This document shows positions 59,063-64,000 of a DNA stretch of 64,000 nucleotides, in pieces. Both the position numbers and the translations under genes were made by a program. Positions within the stretch are counted from its first letter, which is position 1. Each line of letters opens with the position of its first letter. Source of the stretch: Afipia sp. GAS231 (GTDB taxonomy: Bacteria; Pseudomonadota; Alphaproteobacteria; Rhizobiales; Xanthobacteraceae); the NCBI RefSeq assembly GCF_900103365.1, contig NZ_LT629703.1:6124501-6188500 (forward strand), read 5' to 3'. The notes under the pieces are model-generated. The model searched no databases and had not been told where the DNA came from. It saw only the letters and a list, made by a program, of their open reading frames with translations.

Positions 59063-59443
59063 ATGCGTATCGTCCTTGCGGTCTCGATTGTCATCGCCTC
59101 GATCTCGTCGGCGTCGGCCCAGTTTGCGATGGATCACGGGCACGCCGCAGATGCGGTCAAGGCCGCCTATGACAGGCAGGCCGCGGCTGACGCCAGGGCG
59201 TCGGCCATTCGGAGCGGTACTCCGCTTCTCCCCAGCCAAAACACCGACTTCGCCGTCGGCGGCCGCACAACCATCCAGGTCGTGCGGCGAACGGAGGAGG
59301 AGCTCAAGGCCGACCAGCTGGCGGAAGCCGAATGGAGCGCGCGTTGCAAGCCGAGCGTTGAGGAAGATGGCGACGGCATACGCCGGACCAGATATGCGGC
59401 GAAGGATTGCGACCTCGACCGCTTCAACACCGCCGGAAACTAA
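59063..59443 (+). CDS. Small exported protein, WxxRCKP motif (paralogue 2)
   Basis: 126 aa. Signal peptide MRIVLAVSIVIASISSASA ends before QFAMDHGH. The middle is rich in alanine and charged residues, and the C-terminus WSARCKPSVEEDGDGIRRTR followed by YAAKDCDLDRF repeats the pattern of the gene at 58560. Only the two C-terminal cysteines are shared, so one disulfide is likely. Function unknown; the shared tail points to an ancient duplicated domain. Confidence 0.7.
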   Translation: MRIVLAVSIVIASISSASAQFAMDHGHAADAVKAAYDRQAAADARASAIRSGTPLLPSQNTDFAVGGRTTIQVVRRTEEELKADQLAEAEWSARCKPSVEEDGDGIRRTRYAAKDCDLDRFNTAGN

Positions 59444-59542
59444 AGACGATCCAGTCCGATCGGACGCGCACCTGCGCCGTCCGCGGTTCAATCCAGCGAT
59501 CCCGGCGGCGGTCGTGCCGATCCGCCGGCTGGGAGCATGACG

Positions 59543-59674
59543 CTATTTCTTGTTGCCGTAGCCAGACTGCACGCCTCCGACGCCCTTCTGACTCGGTGCC
59601 GCGGCGATCGCCTTGATCTTGTCCTTCTTCGGCTTTTTCTTTTCCCGATTGCTCTTTTGCTCGCCCTTGGCCAT
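59543..59674 (-). CDS. Small lysine-rich protein
   Basis: 43 aa, MAKGEQKSNREKKKPKKDK and on to GVQSGYGNKK. More than a third of residues are lysine or arginine, and the end GYGNKK looks conserved-like. ATG 59674 has a strong ribosome binding site, AGGGAGGGACC. The frame is open for another 34 codons upstream without support. It probably binds nucleic acid or ribosomes, but that is a guess from charge. Confidence 0.6.
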   Translation of the reverse strand: MAKGEQKSNREKKKPKKDKIKAIAAAPSQKGVGGVQSGYGNKK

Positions 59675-59925
59675 GCCGGTCCCTCCCTGCGGTTGATGTT
59701 GTCCGGTGTCTTGGAAGGCATCGAACCATGCAAAGGTAACAACCTGGCGCGTAATGGAAAGAGCCGGTTGAGCCAAAGCGGATTTAATTTCAACCGGTTG
59801 GGCTTGCCGTGTCGTAAGGTCGCCCGGCGATTCTCCCCGCTACCAGGTCGATCAAGCCCACCGGACCATGATGGTGGCGTGTTCGCGCGGTTCAGTGGAT
59901 TTGGAACAGGCAAAGCGAGCATCCG

Positions 59926-60117
59926 ATGAGCGAACGACTGGACACGCTGAAGAAGGCAAGGGAGCGCATGGTCGAGGAACGTGACGCGCATGCGAAGGTT
60001 CTCGCGGCCCCGTTTGATCGCGACAAGGCGGAACGGGCGCGCGCCAAGTTCGTGGAGACGCAAGCGTTGATCGATGCGATCGACCGCGCCATCGCCGGCG
60101 ACCAGCCTGGCGCTTAG
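59926..60117 (+). CDS. Small helical protein of unknown function
   Basis: 63 aa, MSERLDTLKKARERMVEERD and on. The sequence is almost entirely predicted helix with heptad-like spacing of L, M, V and A, so a short coiled coil is likely. There is no signal peptide. The upstream AGCGAGCATCCG is a weak ribosome binding site. No family is recognised; coding status is supported by composition and lack of a competing gene. Confidence 0.5.
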   Translation: MSERLDTLKKARERMVEERDAHAKVLAAPFDRDKAERARAKFVETQALIDAIDRAIAGDQPGA

Positions 60118-60145
60118 TCCAATCCGCTGATTTCCGCCCGCAGCC

Positions 60146-61366
60146 TCAGCCGGTCTGGCACGGCACGCTCAGGAATCCGCGGAAACGAACCCGGCCGCCG
60201 CGTACCGGTTCGCCGCTGAGCGCGTAGTTCGGAAATCGTGCCAGGAAACGCGAGATCGCGATCGCGCCTTCGAGCCGCGCCAGCGCCATACCGGCGCATT
60301 GATGCGCGCCGGTGCCGAAAGCGAGATGCCGGTTCGGCGTGCGGCCGATGTCGAGATTTTCGGGATCGGCGAACTGAGCTGGATCGCGATTGGCGGCGCC
60401 GATACACAGCGTGATCGGCGTGCCCGCCGGCATCGCGACGCCGCCGAGTTCGATCGGCTCAACCGTCATGCGGTTGCCGAGCTGATTGGAGCTTTCGAAC
60501 CGCAGCATCTCCTCGACGGCGGTCTTGATCAGCGCCGGATTGTCGATCAGCCGCTGCTTTTCGGACGGATGGCCCAGCAGCGCCACCAGCCCGTTGCCGA
60601 TCAGGTTGGTGGTGGTCTCATGGCCGGCGTTGAGCAGGAAAATGCAGTTGTGCAGCAATTCCTTTTCCGTCAGCCGCTCGCCATTGTCCTCTCCCTGGAT
60701 CAGCCGCGTCAGCACGTCGCGCTCGGGATTGCCGGGTTTGGCGCGGCGGCGCGCCACCAGACCTTCGAGATAGGCGAGGAAATCCTTCACCGCCTTGTTG
60801 CCGCGCGCAAATACATCCGGTGCGACGACCGGCTCCAGCGCGCCCAGAATGGCCAGCGACCAGTCGCGCAGCGGCTCGCGCTCGTCCTGGGGCACGTCGA
60901 GCAGATTGCCGATCACCTCGATCGGGATCGCCGCGGCGAAGTCGTCGATCAGGTCGACTTTCCCTTTGATTGCGAGGCCATCAAGCAGCCGGTCGACCAG
61001 GGCAATCAGGTCAGGCTCCATGCCTGATATCGCGCGCGGCGACAGCGCGCCCATGATCAGCCGCCGCACGCGGGTGTGGGCGGGGGGATCGTTGAAGACC
61101 AGGCTGGTGGTGTGGTGCTCGTAGAGCAGGGAGGCGCCGTATTTGGGCGCAAATTCCTTCTTCTTGTCCGAAGAGAATACCTTGGTGTTCTTGTAGGCCG
61201 CGACCAGATCGTCATAGCGGGTCAGGAACCAGCAACCGTTCGGCAACCGCTTGACCGGCTCGTGTTCCCGCAACGCGCGATAGGTCGGGTAGGGGTTGGC
61301 GTAGAAATCCGGCGTCAGTTTCTCGAGGTCGAACGTGTCAGCCAGTTCGCGTGCATCCGGATTCAT
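60146..61366 (-). CDS. Cytochrome P450
   Basis: 406 aa soluble bacterial P450. The I-helix motif AGHETTTN is near residue 248, ExxR in EEMLRF near 288 and the heme-binding loop LAFGTGAHQCAGMALAR near 346-362 with the proximal cysteine. Length is typical. It needs a ferredoxin and reductase; none is adjacent, although a ferredoxin-reductase-like flavoprotein lies at 42957. ATG 61366 begins MNPDARELADTFDLEKL. Substrate unknown. Confidence 0.93.
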   Translation of the reverse strand: MNPDARELADTFDLEKLTPDFYANPYPTYRALREHEPVKRLPNGCWFLTRYDDLVAAYKNTKVFSSDKKKEFAPKYGASLLYEHHTTSLVFNDPPAHTRVRRLIMGALSPRAISGMEPDLIALVDRLLDGLAIKGKVDLIDDFAAAIPIEVIGNLLDVPQDEREPLRDWSLAILGALEPVVAPDVFARGNKAVKDFLAYLEGLVARRRAKPGNPERDVLTRLIQGEDNGERLTEKELLHNCIFLLNAGHETTTNLIGNGLVALLGHPSEKQRLIDNPALIKTAVEEMLRFESSNQLGNRMTVEPIELGGVAMPAGTPITLCIGAANRDPAQFADPENLDIGRTPNRHLAFGTGAHQCAGMALARLEGAIAISRFLARFPNYALSGEPVRGGRVRFRGFLSVPCQTG

Positions 61367-61534
61367 GGCGCGTCATGCTCATTGTGAATGGTTGCGCGAC
61401 GGTCTCGAATTAGTCGCATGTGCAACTATCTTAAATCCCGCGCCGACGCCGGGGTCAAGGCATCCGTGGTCGTCGGGATTAGTGCGATTCCAGCCGATTT
61501 GACCGAAACAGCCGCTTCGCACTGCAATAAATCC

Positions 61535-61565
61535 TTGACATCAGGCGTGGTGAGTGATTACTCAC
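61535..61565 (+). promoter_or_regulatory. Promoter and TetR operator for the RND efflux operon
   Basis: TTGACA at 61535-61540 is a strong -35 box. A perfect palindrome GTGAGTGATTACTCAC at 61550-61565 covers the place where the -10 region and transcription start should be, seven bases before the TetR ATG at 61572. This arrangement is typical for auto-repression by a TetR protein. Confidence 0.6.
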
Positions 61566-61571
61566 GCGCCC

Positions 61572-62273
61572 ATGTCTACCCTTCGCATGACAAGTGATTT
61601 GCGGCGTCAGTTGATATTGAGCGCTGCCAAGCGCTGCTTTGCCCGCAATGGCTTTGCTGGAACCACCACCAAAAGCGTGGCGGCGGCGGCGGCCATCTCG
61701 GAAGGCCTGCTGTTCAAGCATTTCCCCTCCAAGGCCGCGCTCTATGCGGAGATCCTGGCGGAAGAATGCGAGGCCGACCCGGATCTGGCGCATCTGCTCG
61801 GTCAGGAGCCGTCGACCGGAACCCTGGTCGAACTGGTCAAAGGCATGGTCGGCCACTTCATGCACATCTCGGACGGCGCGGACGAAGAGGAAGCGCAGCG
61901 CATCCGGTTGATGACGACGAGCCACCTCGATGACGGCGAGTTCGCGCGGCTTCTGTACAGCAAGGTCGGAGACCTGATCGGGCCGGTGTTCACCGCATCG
62001 ATCGAACGCGCGATTGCGGCCGGCGACGCGGCGCAGATCGGCAACGAACCGCTCAACCTGTTCTGGTTCGCCCACCACACCGTGTTGATGGCTGCGCTGA
62101 CGCGGCTTCCGGCGGTGCCCTGTCTTTCCTACGGCAATGCCGCCGACGTCGAGCGTCAGCTTTGCCAATTCATCCTTCGCGGCATCGGGCTTAACGAGGC
62201 CGCAATTGTTTCCCATCTGGACTGCGAGCTGTCGCCGAATTCGGGACAATCGGTAACTGCAGAAAGTGCATGA
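61572..62273 (+). CDS. TetR-family regulator of an RND efflux system
   Basis: 233 aa. The helix-turn-helix LILSAAKRCFARNGFAGTTTKSVAAAAAISEGLLFKHFPSKAALY is followed by a divergent ligand domain. ATG 61572 is chosen because it leaves the palindromic operator outside the gene; a GTG at 61554 would lie inside it. The stop is two bases before the adaptor gene start, so regulator and pump are co-transcribed, and loss of repression would induce both. Confidence 0.9.
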   Translation: MSTLRMTSDLRRQLILSAAKRCFARNGFAGTTTKSVAAAAAISEGLLFKHFPSKAALYAEILAEECEADPDLAHLLGQEPSTGTLVELVKGMVGHFMHISDGADEEEAQRIRLMTTSHLDDGEFARLLYSKVGDLIGPVFTASIERAIAAGDAAQIGNEPLNLFWFAHHTVLMAALTRLPAVPCLSYGNAADVERQLCQFILRGIGLNEAAIVSHLDCELSPNSGQSVTAESA

Positions 62274-62274
62274 C

Positions 62275-63483
62275 ATGAATATCGTGACTGAACCGAAACT
62301 GTCGGGTAAGCCAATCAGCGAGGTGCGCAAGCGTCCGGTCCGGATGGTGCGCTGGTTCATCATCGTCGGGCTGGCGCTGGCGATCCTTGTCGGCGGCCTC
62401 GTCTGGTTCAACTATTTCCGCGGCAAGATGATCGCGCAGTTCTTCGCCACCATGAAGCCGCCGCCGGCGAGCGTGAACATTGCGACTGCAGCGACCGAGG
62501 TGATTCCAAATCTCTTGACCGCGGTCGGCGATCTCGCGGCCGTGCATCAGGTCAACGTCACCTCCGACGTCAATGGCCGTATCACCGACATCATGTTCAC
62601 CCCCGGCTCCAGCGTGAAGGCGGGTACGCCGCTGCTGCAACTGTTCGATGGCCCCGACCAGGGCGATCTCGCGAACTTCAAGGCGCAGGCGACAGTGGCA
62701 CAGCTCTCGCTCGATCGCGCCAAGCAACTGGCCTCGCGCCAGTTCGGGCCGCAGGCGACGGTTGATACGGCGCAGGCCGCGTTCGACCAGGCCAATGCCG
62801 GCATCGCCAAGACCGAAGCCATCATTTCGCAGAAGCTGGTGCGGGCGCCGTTCGACGGCGAGCTCGGCGTGCGCAAGGTCGAGGTCGGACAATATCTGAC
62901 GGCGGGGACCCAGATCGTCTCGTTGACCGATCTGTCCGTGCTCTATGCCAACTTCACCGTGACCGAAAAGGACTCCGCCGCGCTCAAGGTCGATCAGGTC
63001 GTCCGCATCGCGGTCGATGCCTATCCGGGCCGCCGCTTCGAGGGCAAGATCACGACGATCGAGCCGCAGATCGCCACCGATACGCGCAACATCCGCGTGC
63101 AAGCGACGATCGCCAATCCGGACCGCATCCTCAAGCCCGGCATGTTCGCGACCACCACGGTGGTGCTGCCGGACAAGCCGGCGGTCGTCACCGTTCCCGA
63201 AACCTCGGTCGACTACACGCTCTATGGTGACTCCGTCTACTTGATCACCGAGAAGAAGGAAGACGACGGCAAGGGCAACCCGGAAGGCAAGACCAGCCTG
63301 ACGGCGGTGCGTACCTTCGTGAAGGCCGGCAACCGTATCAACGGTCGTGCTGAAATCCTCACAGGATTGAAGCCGGGAGACCGCGTCGTCGCCGTCGGCC
63401 AGCTCAAGTTGCAGTCCGGCGCGGCGGTTGCGATCTCGACCGACCCGACGCCGCCGATTCCGGCGACACCGCCGCGTTACTAG
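62275..63483 (+). CDS. RND efflux periplasmic adaptor (MexA/AcrA-like)
   Basis: 402 aa membrane-fusion protein. It has an N-terminal cytoplasmic stretch of about 25 residues and one membrane anchor (RWFIIVGLALAILVGGLVWF, residues 29-48). A split biotinyl-lipoyl domain follows (VTSDVNGRITDIMFTPGSSV near 98 and LVRAPFDGELGVRKVEVGQ near 190) with an alpha-hairpin between, then beta-barrel and membrane-proximal domains. It lacks a lipoprotein cysteine. It bridges the RND pump at 63593 to an outer-membrane channel. Confidence 0.93.
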   Translation: MNIVTEPKLSGKPISEVRKRPVRMVRWFIIVGLALAILVGGLVWFNYFRGKMIAQFFATMKPPPASVNIATAATEVIPNLLTAVGDLAAVHQVNVTSDVNGRITDIMFTPGSSVKAGTPLLQLFDGPDQGDLANFKAQATVAQLSLDRAKQLASRQFGPQATVDTAQAAFDQANAGIAKTEAIISQKLVRAPFDGELGVRKVEVGQYLTAGTQIVSLTDLSVLYANFTVTEKDSAALKVDQVVRIAVDAYPGRRFEGKITTIEPQIATDTRNIRVQATIANPDRILKPGMFATTTVVLPDKPAVVTVPETSVDYTLYGDSVYLITEKKEDDGKGNPEGKTSLTAVRTFVKAGNRINGRAEILTGLKPGDRVVAVGQLKLQSGAAVAISTDPTPPIPATPPRY

Positions 63484-63592
63484 GATTGCGCGCTACTTGA
63501 AGGCCCTCACGGGCCGCATGCAGATGAAAAGCGGGCAGCGGTTTCCTGCGGGAGACCGCGCCCAATTGCCGAACTTACCGGGATAAATCGCG

Positions 63593-64000
63593 ATGGCTAT
63601 AACCGATATCTTCATCAAACGCCCGGTTCTCTCGGTCGTGGTCAGCCTGCTGATCCTCCTGATCGGTCTGCGGGCAGCGGCCGTGCTGCCGATCCGGCAA
63701 TATCCGAAACTGTCGAACACGGTGGTCAACGTCACGACCGTGTATCCCGGCGCGTCCGCGGATCTGATCCAGGGCTTCATCACCACGCCGATCGAGCAGG
63801 CGGTGGCATCGGCCGAAGGCGTCGACTACATCACGTCGTCGTCGGTGCTCGGCACCAGCACGATCCAGGTCTACGTCAAGCTGAATTTCGATCCGAACCA
63901 GGCGTTGACCGAAGTTCTCGCCAAGGTGAACTCGGTCAAATATCTGATCCCGAAGGAATCCAACGACCCGATCGTGACCAAGACAACGGGCCAGACCACG
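63593..64000 (+). CDS. RND efflux pump permease (AcrB/MexB-like), N-terminal part
   Basis: The first 136 codons of an inner-membrane RND transporter; the gene continues past the window. MAITDIFIKRPVLSVVVSLL is the typical N-terminus with the first membrane helix, followed by the porter-domain stretch LPIRQYPKLSNTVVNVTTVY and PGASADLIQGFITTPIEQAV. It starts 109 bp after the adaptor. Full-length members have about 1030-1050 residues and use the proton gradient to export drugs or solvents. Confidence 0.93.
   Translation, partial: MAITDIFIKRPVLSVVVSLLILLIGLRAAAVLPIRQYPKLSNTVVNVTTVYPGASADLIQGFITTPIEQAVASAEGVDYITSSSVLGTSTIQVYVKLNFDPNQALTEVLAKVNSVKYLIPKESNDPIVTKTTGQTT

Overview
The window reads as chromosomal DNA of a high-GC alphaproteobacterium, most likely Bradyrhizobium or a close relative such as Rhodopseudomonas. 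The reasons are gene content (amide/urea transporter with formamidase, several TRAP and ABC importers, IalB-like protein, PPK2, autotransporter), consistently GC-rich third positions, and many intergenic palindromic repeats of the kind common in these genomes. The genus is an inference; no rRNA, tRNA or CRISPR array was seen.

Layout. 1-5.6 kb: an amide/urea uptake and hydrolysis operon (end of urtB, urtC, urtD, urtE, formamidase fmdA, zinc-ribbon fmdB, aliphatic amidase amiE). 5.7-6.9 kb: an IS110-family element inserted in a palindromic repeat. 6.9-14.5 kb: an MFS transporter, a metallo-beta-lactamase-fold hydrolase coupled to a second MFS transporter, a serine beta-lactamase-like hydrolase, an aldo/keto reductase and an EamA transporter. 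14.7-18.7 kb: a large autotransporter. 18.8-23.8 kb: a Zn-dependent dehydrogenase, PPK2, a collagen-like protein, and a quinone reductase divergent from a LysR regulator. 24.1-25.4 kb: a second IS110-type element. 25.9-31.1 kb: an Lrp/AsnC regulator divergent from a pyruvate-dehydrogenase-E1-like protein, a small mannose-lectin-fold protein and an aldehyde dehydrogenase.

31.2-47.2 kb is a sugar-acid catabolic island: SMP-30 lactonase, uronate dehydrogenase-like enzyme, GntR regulator plus Gfo/Idh oxidoreductase, IlvD/Edd dehydratase, two tandem DctP binding proteins, DctQ and DctM TRAP permeases, an enoyl-CoA hydratase, an FAD reductase, a mandelate-racemase-subgroup enzyme and two PfkB-family kinases. 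Four promoters in its centre each carry a -35 box buried in the same short palindrome, which suggests one GntR regulon.

47.5-48.8 kb holds a sister copy of the second IS element, placed just in front of a two-domain VOC protein. 49.8-58.3 kb: a TetR regulator, an NMT1/THI5-type ABC importer (permease, binding protein, ATPase) and four tightly packed catabolic genes (enolase-superfamily enzyme, Gfo/Idh oxidoreductase, DUF993-type aldolase-like protein, TIM-barrel isomerase). This looks like a self-contained uptake and degradation pathway whose substrate I cannot name, and it is the best candidate here for an undescribed system. 58.5-60.1 kb: small secreted or basic proteins. 60.1-64 kb: a cytochrome P450 and a TetR-controlled RND efflux operon whose pump gene runs off the end of the window.
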